Positions 1 to 8,429 of a stretch of 64,000 bases of DNA are shown here, piece after piece. Positions within the stretch are counted from its first letter, which is position 1; each line of letters starts with the position of its first letter. The notes under the pieces were generated by a model. The model was not told the origin of the DNA. It worked only from the letters and a program-made list of their open reading frames with translations, and made no database searches. The DNA comes from CALRWV02 sp943371965 (GTDB lineage: Bacteria > Bacteroidota > JABWAT01): contig CALRWV020000001.1 of assembly GCA_943371965.1 (NCBI GenBank), positions 124,001-188,000 on the forward strand, read 5' to 3'. Made by a program: the position numbers and the translations under genes.

Positions 1-1
1 G

Positions 2-1297
2 GTCGGAAAAACTTATTCATGGACTGTTAATAATCTTCCTGCAATAATTGAGGAACCTTTTTCACTGTCTTTTGAAAGTCAATCCATGATAACTGCGTTT
101 GTAATTAAAGAATCTAATGGTGCAGAAAGGAGAAATTGGAATGATTTGATAAAACATTATAATCATTATTTCAGTAAATCACTGGGAACACGTAAAGAAA
201 GATTAACTGAGTTTGCAAATCAGATTTCAGTGAGTGATTCAACTGTTGAATTTATAGATACACTTTATCACAATCTTCGAAATTACTTTATCCTAAAAAA
301 GGAAAATGAAATATACCCGAATATTAGGTTTGTTGACGATATTCTTACTAATAAAAAGGGAAATGCTTCAGATCTAAGTTTTGTTTTTTCGAAAATTCTT
401 GAAACAAAAAATATTAAAACTAATTTCTTTTTTATTAAGGATAAAAGATTCGGGATTTTTGAAAAAACAATACCAACACTTGGGTGGTTCAACCGAATAG
501 GAACAGTTGTTTATGTTGGCCAAAGAAAATTATTTTATGACTTTGACACATCTATTTCAAATATTTATGATTTGCCTTGGTATTTAAAAGGAACAGAAGT
601 TGTAATCGCAGGGAAAGACAGTGCCGAAGTGCTTTTTATTCCGGAAGGCAGTAAAACCTCTGAAAATTCCATGATGGAAATTCATTCGATTAATTTCTTC
701 AGTGAAGTTAATTTGCGTGACAGTTTAAATATTTTTCTCAAAGGATTTAAAGCTTCCCAGTTTAGGGATTCGTATGAAGATGCTGAAGAATCTGAAATAA
801 AATCATACTTGGAAAATATCGGCAAACAATATTTTGTTGGCAAAGTTGATTCAGTTTGGCATAACGATTTTATTGAAAATCAGGCAGTAAATTTAGGCAT
901 TAAAGGTAAATCAAAAAATGAGGCTGAATCAATTGACAGTTTTCTGGTAGTTAAGTTAGAAAATAAATTGTTTAAGGAATTCCGAAATTTGTTGAATACA
1001 ACGAATAGAAAAAATGACATAGTTTTCGACGGTCCTTTTCAATTTGATCTGATTTGGCGTATTCAAGTCCCTGATCAGTACTCAGTAAAAACCGAATTGA
1101 AAAGTAAGCAAATCTCAGGTCCCGGAAATGCTAAAGCTCTTGTCTCTTTTTCATTTAATGATGATGTTTTAATTAAATCAGTAAAAATAAAGTTTCCGGA
1201 AGCATTTATTGGTATTAATGAGTTTCCATTGTTGCAGTCATTTATTGAATATTCCAATAATGAACTTGAAAAAGATATTCTTTTTGTAAAGAAATAA
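2..1297 (+). CDS. DUF3857/transglutaminase-like protein, 5' truncated by window edge
   Basis: The frame is open from base 2, so the gene starts before the window; the ATG at 86 is internal. The residues before it (YSWTVNNLPAIIEEP) match the end of a DUF3857 domain, which normally precedes a transglutaminase-like core and a C-terminal beta-rich domain. In the core, the usual GDCKD segment holding the catalytic cysteine reads GNASD here (Ala codon at 365-367), so a working transglutaminase active site is unlikely. Family members are exported proteins of unknown role, frequent in Bacteroidota. The downstream 237 nt before the next gene show no clear terminator. The family call is fairly sure; the loss of catalysis is inferred from one motif. 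Confidence 0.7.
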   Translation, partial: VGKTYSWTVNNLPAIIEEPFSLSFESQSMITAFVIKESNGAERRNWNDLIKHYNHYFSKSLGTRKERLTEFANQISVSDSTVEFIDTLYHNLRNYFILKKENEIYPNIRFVDDILTNKKGNASDLSFVFSKILETKNIKTNFFFIKDKRFGIFEKTIPTLGWFNRIGTVVYVGQRKLFYDFDTSISNIYDLPWYLKGTEVVIAGKDSAEVLFIPEGSKTSENSMMEIHSINFFSEVNLRDSLNIFLKGFKASQFRDSYEDAEESEIKSYLENIGKQYFVGKVDSVWHNDFIENQAVNLGIKGKSKNEAESIDSFLVVKLENKLFKEFRNLLNTTNRKNDIVFDGPFQFDLIWRIQVPDQYSVKTELKSKQISGPGNAKALVSFSFNDDVLIKSVKIKFPEAFIGINEFPLLQSFIEYSNNELEKDILFVKK

Positions 1298-1534
1298 AGA
1301 AACCAAAATAGTTATTCTTTCTAATTCAAAAAGAATTTAACATTGGAATACGATCAGAAGCAAATCCTTTCGTCTGTAACTAAAGTCACCGGGTTATTAT
1401 AAAATTCAGTATAAAACTTATTTAATTATTCCTGTTAATTAAAGATAAATTACAATAAGACAAAAATGTCTTTATATAAGACAATTCTTGATTACCTTGC
1501 ATTCGGAAAGTTCAGAAAATCTTTCGGAGTGTAT

Positions 1535-2782
1535 ATGAAAAAATTGGTGATCTTGGGTGCAGGTACAGGTGGTACAATGATGGCTAACAAGTTAGTCAAA
1601 AAATTGAACCGCAAGGAATGGGAAATAACAATAGTTGATCAGGATAACATACATCATTATCAACCAGGATATTTATTTATTCCATTTGGAATGTATGAAA
1701 CTAAAGATATTCTGAGAGACCGGAAAAAACTGGTTAGCAACGAAGTCAATTTTATACTTTCAAAAATTAATGCAGTTGATGCTGAAAATTCAAAAGTCAT
1801 TCTTGATAACGGAATTGAGCTGATTTATGACTTCCTGATTATAGCTTCCGGTGCAAGTCCAGTTCCAACAGAAACTGATGGATTAACCGGTGAAGGATGG
1901 TACAAAAATGCTTTCGATTTCTACACACTGGAAGGATCAATCCAACTTCAGAATTTTTTGAAAAAATGGAAGGGTGGAAAACTGGTTATCAATATTGTTG
2001 AAATGCCTATCAAATGTCCTGTTGCCCCACTTGAATTTGCATTCCTTGCCGATAGCTTCTTTACGCAAAACAACATAAGGGACAATGTAGAAATTGAGTA
2101 TGTAACTCCACTCGACAAAGCTTTTACCAAACCCGTTGCGGCTGCCACTTTGGGACATTTCCTCGAAGAAAAAAATATTAAAATTGTTCCCGATTTTGCA
2201 ACAGGATCTGTAGACTATGAAAAAAACAAAATCATTTCTTATGATAACCGTTCGGTTGATTTTGATCTTCTTGTTTCGATTCCAACCAATATGGGCGCAA
2301 AATTTATCGAAGAATCCGGTCTGGGAAATGAACTGAATTTTGTTCCAACCGACAAGCAGACGCTTCGTGCAAAAGGACATGACAACATATTTGTAATTGG
2401 AGATGCTACTGATCTTCCTTCGTCAAAGGCAGGTTCAGTTGTTCATTTTCAGTCAGATGTCTTAACCCATAATTTTCTAAACGTGATTGAAGGAAAAGAA
2501 CCGGATCATCATTTTGACGGACATGCAAATTGTTATGTTGAATCAGGATTCGGAAAAGGATTGCTGATTGATTTCAATTATGAAACACAACCGCTTCCCG
2601 GAAAATATCCGCTTCCATTTTTCGGACCATTTTCGTTATTAAAAGAATCCAGAATCAACCATTGGGGAAAGTTATCCTTCAAATGGATTTACTTCAATTT
2701 GTTGCTGAAGGGAATTGAACTTCCGGTTCCAAACCACATGTCAATGATGGGAAAAGAAATTCCACAGGAAATGCTGAAATAA
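1535..2782 (+). CDS. sulfide:quinone oxidoreductase-like FAD flavoprotein
   Basis: This is a pyridine-nucleotide-disulfide-type flavoprotein of the SQR/FCSD group, which oxidises sulfide and passes electrons to quinone at the inner membrane. The N-terminal Rossmann motif is LGAGTGGTMMANKL. The segment KCPVAPLEFAFL carries an SQR-type cysteine, and the C-terminal FAD motif is FVIGDATDLPSSKAG. I chose the ATG at 1535 because GGAG lies 5 nt upstream and the protein then begins directly with the FAD fold. A start at 1466 would add 23 residues without a ribosome site. It heads a three-gene run with TusE/DsrC-like and DsrE2 genes, pointing to persulfide handling. The exact SQR type cannot be assigned. 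Confidence 0.8.
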   Translation: MKKLVILGAGTGGTMMANKLVKKLNRKEWEITIVDQDNIHHYQPGYLFIPFGMYETKDILRDRKKLVSNEVNFILSKINAVDAENSKVILDNGIELIYDFLIIASGASPVPTETDGLTGEGWYKNAFDFYTLEGSIQLQNFLKKWKGGKLVINIVEMPIKCPVAPLEFAFLADSFFTQNNIRDNVEIEYVTPLDKAFTKPVAAATLGHFLEEKNIKIVPDFATGSVDYEKNKIISYDNRSVDFDLLVSIPTNMGAKFIEESGLGNELNFVPTDKQTLRAKGHDNIFVIGDATDLPSSKAGSVVHFQSDVLTHNFLNVIEGKEPDHHFDGHANCYVESGFGKGLLIDFNYETQPLPGKYPLPFFGPFSLLKESRINHWGKLSFKWIYFNLLLKGIELPVPNHMSMMGKEIPQEMLK

Positions 2783-2806
2783 ATAATTAATCAAAGGAGA
2801 AATGTC

Positions 2807-3115
2807 ATGAGTACACTTGAATTGAGTGAACTGTCAGTTGATAAAGAGGGATTTCTTGTAAATCCTTCTGAATGGAATGAAACATTTGCAATGGAAGTTG
2901 CAAAAAAGGAACACATTGATTTAACTCCAAAACATTGGACTGTAATCAATTATATGCGGAAAGAATTTTTGACAATGGGTGAAACTCCATCAGTCAGAAA
3001 AATTACAAAATCGGGTGTCGTAACTATGAAGGAAATTTATGAATTGTTTCCAGGTGGACCTGCAAAAATTCCGGCAAAAATCGGTGGGGTTCCAAAACCA
3101 AAAGGTTGTATTTGA
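2807..3115 (+). CDS. TusE/DsrC-family sulfur-carrier protein with a single C-terminal cysteine
   Basis: A 102-residue DsrC/TusE fold protein. It has the typical helix TPKHWTVINYMRKEF and a flexible C-terminal arm ending in GVPKPKGCI. Cys101 is the conserved penultimate cysteine that carries persulfide sulfur. The second arm cysteine of true DsrC, eleven residues earlier, is Ala90 here, so this belongs with the one-cysteine TusE-like relatives that relay sulfur rather than form the DsrC trisulfide. AAAGGAG lies 7 nt before the ATG. It sits 24 nt after the SQR-like gene and 66 nt before the DsrE2 gene, so the three are probably co-transcribed and may pass sulfur from SQR-bound persulfide to this carrier. 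Confidence 0.85.
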   Translation: MSTLELSELSVDKEGFLVNPSEWNETFAMEVAKKEHIDLTPKHWTVINYMRKEFLTMGETPSVRKITKSGVVTMKEIYELFPGGPAKIPAKIGGVPKPKGCI

Positions 3116-3181
3116 ACTACGGAGATTTAATGTCAGCAAATGACTGACTGAATATATATTTTAAATTTTGGAGAATTAGTT

Positions 3182-3670
3182 ATGGAATCATTGGAATCAT
3201 CAAACGGAAAAGCCAAACGCAAAGTATCCTTTATCTGTTCGAAGGGATCATTGGATATGGCCTTACCCGCTTTTATTATGGGAAATGCAGCTAGAATGTC
3301 AGGAATAGAAGTAAATCTGTTTTTTACATTTTGGGGAATGGACATCATCAAAAAATCAACCATGAATGAACTTCATGTTTCAACTGTCGGAAATCCATCC
3401 ATGCATATTCCAACCATGTTGGGTGGAATTCCTGGAATGGAATCATTTGCAACATCGCAAATGAAAAAACAGCTTGAAATTCTGGATATACCGGAAGTAC
3501 CTGAATTTTTGGAAATTCTTCAGGATTCAGGAGCAAAATTATATGCCTGTCAGTTGGCAGCTGATATGTTCAAATTGAAAAAAGAAGATTTATATGATGG
3601 AGTAGATTCAATTATTTCAGCAGTAGATTTTTTTGATATAGCAGAAGGAGGACAAATAATCTTCATATGA
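3182..3670 (+). CDS. DsrE2-like (DsrE/DsrF/DrsH superfamily) sulfurtransferase
   Basis: A 162-residue DsrE-superfamily protein. The N-terminal segment FICSKGSLDMALPAF and the following VNLFFTFWGMDII are typical of the DsrE2 branch. The conserved cysteine lies in LYACQLAADMF near residue 123, followed by a helix and the GVDSIISAVDFFD region. Relatives bind persulfide on this cysteine and exchange sulfur with TusA or DsrC/TusE partners, often close to the membrane. GGAG lies 8 nt before the ATG. It ends the SQR-TusE-DsrE2 run and is followed at once by a strong hairpin terminator. The family call is confident; partner and direction of transfer are inferred. Confidence 0.85.
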   Translation: MESLESSNGKAKRKVSFICSKGSLDMALPAFIMGNAARMSGIEVNLFFTFWGMDIIKKSTMNELHVSTVGNPSMHIPTMLGGIPGMESFATSQMKKQLEILDIPEVPEFLEILQDSGAKLYACQLAADMFKLKKEDLYDGVDSIISAVDFFDIAEGGQIIFI

Positions 3671-3693
3671 AAAATACGCGTTGTCTTTAAAAC

Positions 3694-3726
3694 AAAAGCC
3701 CGGTTGATGAAATCGGGCTTTTATTT
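3694..3726. terminator. bidirectional intrinsic terminator between dsrE2-like and rof-like genes
   Basis: Nine-base inverted repeat AAAAGCCCG (3694-3702) and CGGGCTTTT (3714-3722) with an 11-nt loop, a T-run to the right and an A-run to the left. It lies between two convergent genes and could serve both. Confidence 0.8.
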
Positions 3727-3727
3727 T

Positions 3728-4066
3728 TCAGCAGGATTGAATTATCTGTTTACCGTTTACAGATAAAATGGCATCAAGCCGAATAATCTCACCCGAATTA
3801 ATTTTAATAAACTCACCGCCATTTTTACTGAAAACATCTTCAATTATTCCTTTAACCGATTTTTCTGAATTATCAGAATCGTAAATGATTTCAACTAAAG
3901 TTTTTGTAACAGCCAGACTTTCAAATTCATCATAGGAAGAACATGAGATAGATTTGTAAACAGAATTTTCCAACTTGAAATGCCTTACTTTTTTGATTTG
4001 GGGTAAAAAACAAAATATAAATGTCATAATCCCCACCAAAAACTTTCTTAACTGATATTTTCGCAT
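3728..4066 (-). CDS. Rof/YaeO-like Rho-binding antiterminator domain protein
   Basis: The segment YKSISCSSYDEFESLAV, followed downstream by EIIRLDAIL, matches the small Rof (YaeO) fold, which binds Rho and inhibits termination in enterobacteria. The longest reading starts at ATG 4066 and puts a hydrophobic stretch (FLVGIMTFIFCFLP) in front of the domain. A TTG at 3973 preceded by AAGG would give 81 residues beginning just before the Rof domain, which fits the family length of about 85. The start is therefore uncertain. It is divergent from ileS with only 84 nt between the two starts if 4066 is used. Rof function in this lineage is inferred from the motif only. Confidence 0.6.
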   Translation of the reverse strand: MRKYQLRKFLVGIMTFIFCFLPQIKKVRHFKLENSVYKSISCSSYDEFESLAVTKTLVEIIYDSDNSEKSVKGIIEDVFSKNGGEFIKINSGEIIRLDAILSVNGKQIIQSC

Positions 4067-4083
4067 TTTGAGAGCTATTTTCT

Positions 4084-4091
4084 TACCTTTG
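4084..4091 (+). promoter_or_regulatory. Bacteroidetes-type -7 element upstream of ileS
   Basis: TACCTTTG fits the TAnnTTTG -7 consensus of the Bacteroidota primary sigma factor and is followed by GCAGACTT, the same bases that follow the -7 of yicC at 13,047. A good -33 TTTG at the right distance is not evident. The expected start site is about 50 nt before the ileS ATG. Confidence 0.4.
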
Positions 4092-4150
4092 CAGACTTAA
4101 AATTATAACTCAAATTCTTTACGACTAAGCGGCTTAACGAGAAACGAATC

Positions 4151-7100
4151 ATGACTGCAAAATACCGTGAACTGCCTGAAAAATTATCTTATCCTGAACT
4201 TGAACAGGAAATCCTGAAATTCTGGAAAGATGAAGGCATTTTTGATAAATCCATCAAAATGCGTGAAGGTGCAAAAGACTACACTTTTTATGAGGGACCT
4301 CCAACTGCAAACGGACGCCCCGGAATTCACCACGTTATGGCTAGAACCGTAAAAGACATGGTTTGCCGTTATCGTACCATGAAAGGTTTTCAGGTTCACA
4401 GAAAGGCTGGTTGGGATACACACGGACTTCCGGTAGAAATTGAAATTGAGAAAAAACTCGGTTTTAAAACCAAAGATGAAGTTTTGAAATACGGAATTGA
4501 TAAATTCAACAAGGAATGCCGCGAATCCGTTTTCAAATACATGGATGTTTGGGAAGAAATGACTGAAAGAATCGGTTATTGGGTTGATATGAAACATCCG
4601 TACATCACCTGTGAAAATGATTACATGGAATCTATCTGGTGGTCGCTGAAAGAATTTTTCAGCAAAGACATGATGTACAAGGGAAGCAAAATTATTCCTT
4701 ACTGTCCACGTTGCGAAACACCACTTTCTTCTCACGAAGTTTCTCAGGGTTATCAGGATGTAAAAGATCCTTCAGTTTATGTAAAAGCGAAAATCAAAGG
4801 CGAAGATGCTTCCTTTCTGGTTTGGACCACAACTCCATGGACATTGATTTCGAATGTTGCTTTGGCGGTAAATCCGAAAATTACTTATGCAAAAGTTTCA
4901 CACAACGGTGAAAACCTGATTCTTGCAAAAGAACGCCTTTCAGCGCTTCAGGGTGAGTATCAAATTTTGGAAGAAAATACCGGTAAATTTTATCTGGGAA
5001 AAGAATACGAACGCTGGTTCAACTACTTGCCGATTCCAGAAGGAACAAAAGCGTGGTATGTTGTTGAAGGTGATTTCGTAACAACTTCAGATGGTTCCGG
5101 AATTGTTCACATGGCTCCGGCATTCGGTGAAGACGATTACCAAACCTGTTTGAAATATGGAATTCCATCATTGAATCCTGTTGATAAATCAGGAAAATTC
5201 AGTGATGATGTTACCGATTTTAAAGGTCAGTTTGTAAAAGATGCTGATTTGGGTATCATTTCAAAACTGAAAGAAAAAGGCACTTTATACCGCAAGGAAA
5301 CTATTCTCCACAGCTATCCGCATTGCTGGAGATGCAAATCACCATTGCTGTATTACGGATTTCCAACCTGGTACATTTCAACCACAAAATACTCACAGAA
5401 AATGGTTGAACTGAATAACACCATCAATTGGTTTCCACCTGAAGTTGGCAGCGGTCGTTTTGGAAATTGGCTTGAAGAAAACAAAGATTGGGCGATTTCA
5501 AGAAACCGTTTTTGGGGAACTCCGCTTCCAATCTGGACTGACGGAGAATATGATCACGTTTGTATCGGTTCAATTGAAGAGTTGCAGAAACTTGCTACAA
5601 AAGAGTCATGGGCAAAATTCACTGATAATGGAAACCGATTGGATATCCACAAGCCGTATATCGATGAAATTGAAATTGTATCACCCAAAACCGGAAAAAC
5701 GTTAAAACGTGCCAATGAAGTAATTGATGTTTGGTATGATTCGGGAGCAATGCCATTTGCACAACGCCACTATCCATTTGAAAACAAAGAATTGTTTGAA
5801 CGTTCATTCCCGTCAGATTTTATTGCGGAAGGTGTGGATCAAACCCGTGGATGGTTTTATTCACTTCATGCAATTTCAACCTTTTTGTTCGGAAAAGTTG
5901 CCTATAAAAACGTAATCTCAAATGATCTGATTTTGGACAAAGAAGGCAAAAAAATGTCCAAATCTGTTGGAAATACGGTTGATCCGTTTGCAACAGTTGC
6001 CAATTATGGTGCTGATGCAGTCCGTTGGTATTTGATGATTACTTCACCACCATGGAGACCAACTCTTTACAACGAAGAAGATTTGAAAGATGTTCAACGC
6101 AAATTTTTCCGTGCGTTGGTGAACACGTACAGTTTCTTTACCATGTATGCGAATATTGATGGATTTTTGTACAATCAGGCACCGGTTCCATTGAAAGACC
6201 GTTCTGAAATGGATCGCTGGATTTTATCACGTTTGAATTCACTGGTAAAATCTGTTGATAATCATCTTCAGAATTATGACCTGACAAAAGCTTCACGCGA
6301 AATTCAGGATTTTACAGTTGAAGAACTTTCAAACTGGTACGTTCGCCGTAACCGTCGCCGTTTCTGGAAATCTGAAATGGGAACCGATAAAATTGCAGCC
6401 TTCCAAACATTACAGGAATGCTTGATGACAGTTGCCAAATTAATGGCGCCAAATGCTCCGTTCTTGTCTGATTTTCTGTACAAAGCACTGAACGATCCAT
6501 CCAAACTGGAAAAATTTGAATCAGTCCATTTGGCTGATTTTCCAACTGCTGATGATTCGGTAATTGATCTTCCACTTGAACACAGAATGGATGTTGCCCA
6601 ACGCGTTTCAGCACTTACACGTGCAATGCGTGAAAAAGCAAATCTCAAAGTTCGTCAGCCGTTGAAACGAATTTTGCTTCCAATCCGTGATAAAGAAGAA
6701 CGGCGTAATATTGACAAAGTTAAAGAAATCATTCAGGACGAAATCAATGTGAAAACCATTGATTATGTTGAAGATGATTCCGGAATTGTCAGTAAATCGA
6801 CAAAAGCCAATTTCAAAGCTTTGGGTTCACGTTTCGGCAAAAAAATGAACTTGGTAGCAGAAGCAATCAAAAATATGGTTTTGGATCAGATCAACACTTT
6901 TGAAAGAACCGGTTCAGTTTCATTGGTGATCGAAGACAACACTGAAGTCTTCACAACTACCGAAATTGAAGTTATCCGAAAAGATATGGAAGGTTGGCTG
7001 GTTGAAACTGACGGGAAAATTACCGTTGCTTTGGATACCGAGCTTTCCCAGGAACTGATTAATGAAGGATTGGTAAGAGAACTGGTCAGTAAAATCCAAA

Positions 7101-7315
7101 ATATGCGTAAAGACTCAGGTTTTGAAATTACGGATCGTATTAAAATTTATTACTCTGGTTCAGATATTTTAAATCAGGCAGTAAATTCAATGAAAGACTT
7201 TATATTGACGGAAACCCTTGCGGTGGAGATTTCTGCTGCAGATGAAAGCTTACAAAACATCAATGATTTGCTAATCAATGATGAAAAATGTAAACTTGCG
7301 CTTCAAAAAATTTAA
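4151..7315 (+). CDS. ileS: isoleucyl-tRNA synthetase, type 2 (IleRS2-like)
   Basis: A full-length 1,054-residue class Ia synthetase that charges tRNA-Ile with isoleucine in the cytoplasm. The catalytic KMSKS loop is DKEGKKMSKSVGN. The editing domain has VWTTTPWTLISN and GSGIVHMAPAFGEDDY. The first signature motif, normally HxGH, reads GIHH (residues 58-61, codons 4322-4333), so its first and third residues are exchanged relative to HxGH. This altered GxHH form is known from some IleRS2 enzymes and has been linked to very high mupirocin resistance. The length and lack of a C-terminal zinc-finger module fit IleRS2, the eukaryote-like branch. It heads ileS-dksA-lspA, an order common in this lineage. 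Confidence 0.97.
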   Translation: MTAKYRELPEKLSYPELEQEILKFWKDEGIFDKSIKMREGAKDYTFYEGPPTANGRPGIHHVMARTVKDMVCRYRTMKGFQVHRKAGWDTHGLPVEIEIEKKLGFKTKDEVLKYGIDKFNKECRESVFKYMDVWEEMTERIGYWVDMKHPYITCENDYMESIWWSLKEFFSKDMMYKGSKIIPYCPRCETPLSSHEVSQGYQDVKDPSVYVKAKIKGEDASFLVWTTTPWTLISNVALAVNPKITYAKVSHNGENLILAKERLSALQGEYQILEENTGKFYLGKEYERWFNYLPIPEGTKAWYVVEGDFVTTSDGSGIVHMAPAFGEDDYQTCLKYGIPSLNPVDKSGKFSDDVTDFKGQFVKDADLGIISKLKEKGTLYRKETILHSYPHCWRCKSPLLYYGFPTWYISTTKYSQKMVELNNTINWFPPEVGSGRFGNWLEENKDWAISRNRFWGTPLPIWTDGEYDHVCIGSIEELQKLATKESWAKFTDNGNRLDIHKPYIDEIEIVSPKTGKTLKRANEVIDVWYDSGAMPFAQRHYPFENKELFERSFPSDFIAEGVDQTRGWFYSLHAISTFLFGKVAYKNVISNDLILDKEGKKMSKSVGNTVDPFATVANYGADAVRWYLMITSPPWRPTLYNEEDLKDVQRKFFRALVNTYSFFTMYANIDGFLYNQAPVPLKDRSEMDRWILSRLNSLVKSVDNHLQNYDLTKASREIQDFTVEELSNWYVRRNRRRFWKSEMGTDKIAAFQTLQECLMTVAKLMAPNAPFLSDFLYKALNDPSKLEKFESVHLADFPTADDSVIDLPLEHRMDVAQRVSALTRAMREKANLKVRQPLKRILLPIRDKEERRNIDKVKEIIQDEINVKTIDYVEDDSGIVSKSTKANFKALGSRFGKKMNLVAEAIKNMVLDQINTFERTGSVSLVIEDNTEVFTTTEIEVIRKDMEGWLVETDGKITVALDTELSQELINEGLVRELVSKIQNMRKDSGFEITDRIKIYYSGSDILNQAVNSMKDFILTETLAVEISAADESLQNINDLLINDEKCKLALQKI

Positions 7316-7338
7316 CCCTTTAAACAGGTAAGAAAATC

Positions 7339-7746
7339 ATGATTACAGCTACCCAAAAACCCCTTAAAAAAGACTTAAAAGGTCATTGGTCTTTAAAGGA
7401 TTATGAACATTTTGAAAAAATCGTACTTCAGAAACAAAAAGAAATTGTTGAAGATTTAAATCTTCTGAGAGAACAATTATCTGATTCTGCAGAAGGAAAT
7501 TACGAAAACAAAACTTACTCGCTTCACATGGCAGATCAGGGAACTGATGCAATGGAACGGGAAAAAACATTCATGTTTGCTTCACGTGAAGGAAAGATCC
7601 TGGATTACCTTGCAAGAGCACTGGTAAGACTTCAGAACGGAACTTACGGTTACTGCAAAGATTGCGATAAACCTATTGAAAAAGGCCGTTTGGAAGCTGT
7701 TCCCCACTCACAGATTTGTATTCCATGCAAAAGCAAACAAGGGTAA
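7339..7746 (+). CDS. TraR/DksA-family zinc-finger transcription factor
   Basis: A 135-residue protein with an N-terminal coiled-coil helix (about residues 20-60) and a C-terminal four-cysteine zinc finger, YGYCKDCDKPIEKGRLE then QICIPCKSK, which is the DksA/TraR signature. Such proteins bind RNA polymerase in the secondary channel and adjust transcription, often together with ppGpp. The coiled coil carries NLLREQLSD and the region before the finger carries LARALVRLQNGTYGYC. It sits 23 nt after ileS and 3 nt before lspA, so the three are very probably one operon. Whether it works like E. coli DksA or as a short TraR-like variant is open. Confidence 0.88.
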   Translation: MITATQKPLKKDLKGHWSLKDYEHFEKIVLQKQKEIVEDLNLLREQLSDSAEGNYENKTYSLHMADQGTDAMEREKTFMFASREGKILDYLARALVRLQNGTYGYCKDCDKPIEKGRLEAVPHSQICIPCKSKQG

Positions 7747-7749
7747 TCA

Positions 7750-8313
7750 GTGAAATTACTTTGGATCAGTTTACTCGTTTTTGCAGTTGATTTATTTACC
7801 AAACAAATTGTCAGGATTCAAATGTCATTGGGGCAGTCCATTACCGTTATTGGTGATGAATTGCTCCGCTGGACTTACATTGAAAATCCTGGAATGGCCT
7901 TTGGAATTGATCCAGGAAATAAACTTCTCTTCTCAATTTTTACAGTCTTAATTGTTATTTGGCTTTGTTATTATTTCTGGAGCGTCAGAAATGAAACTCT
8001 AAAACTCAGAATACCACTTGCTATCATCTTGGGTGGCGCTTTTGGAAATCTTTTCGATCGCTTGTTTTACGGGATTTGGTTTCAGCAAGATGCATTTCTG
8101 CACGGACGCGTTGTAGACTTTATCGACTTTGACATTCCAAATATTGATATTCTTGGAATTCACATGAACCGTTGGCCTGTTTTCAATATTGCCGATATTG
8201 CTGTTTCCTGTGGCGTAATTGCCCTTATTATTTTTTACCGACCTGAAGAAAATAAACCCGAAGACATTTCCACACCTGTTTCAGAGTCAGTTTCTGAAAA
8301 CACAAACTCCTGA
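7750..8313 (+). CDS. lspA: lipoprotein signal peptidase (signal peptidase II)
   Basis: A 187-residue inner-membrane aspartic protease that removes signal peptides from lipid-modified prolipoproteins. Conserved blocks are ENPGMAFGI, GGAFGNLFDRL, VVDFIDF and FNIADIAVS. The catalytic aspartates are those in VVDFI (about residue 122) and FNIAD (about residue 149). Four membrane helices are apparent. Translation starts at GTG 7750, 3 nt after the dksA-like stop, giving a tight operon with ileS. The acidic/serine-rich tail after the last helix (PEENKPEDIS...) is a lineage-specific extension. Two lipoproteins in this window (50,979 and 57,708) would be substrates. Confidence 0.95.
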   Translation: MKLLWISLLVFAVDLFTKQIVRIQMSLGQSITVIGDELLRWTYIENPGMAFGIDPGNKLLFSIFTVLIVIWLCYYFWSVRNETLKLRIPLAIILGGAFGNLFDRLFYGIWFQQDAFLHGRVVDFIDFDIPNIDILGIHMNRWPVFNIADIAVSCGVIALIIFYRPEENKPEDISTPVSESVSENTNS

Positions 8314-8429
8314 TTGATTCTTCCAAATTTCCGATAACACTTAATACATTGCAGAAACACATTGTTACAGTTTTTTTTATAATATTAACTGTACTTTGTA
8401 TTTAATTTATCCTTTGAAAGATTTATAAA

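Noticed and set aside
1466..1534. Upstream start adding 23 residues to the SQR-like protein
   Set aside because: No ribosome site and it places extra residues before the FAD fold; the ATG at 1,535 has GGAG at good spacing.
1937..2380. Open frames on the minus strand within the SQR-like gene
   Set aside because: Antisense shadows of a clearly coding frame with no family features.
4184..4735. 183-residue minus-strand frame inside ileS
   Set aside because: Lies wholly antisense to conserved synthetase motifs; composition typical of a shadow frame.
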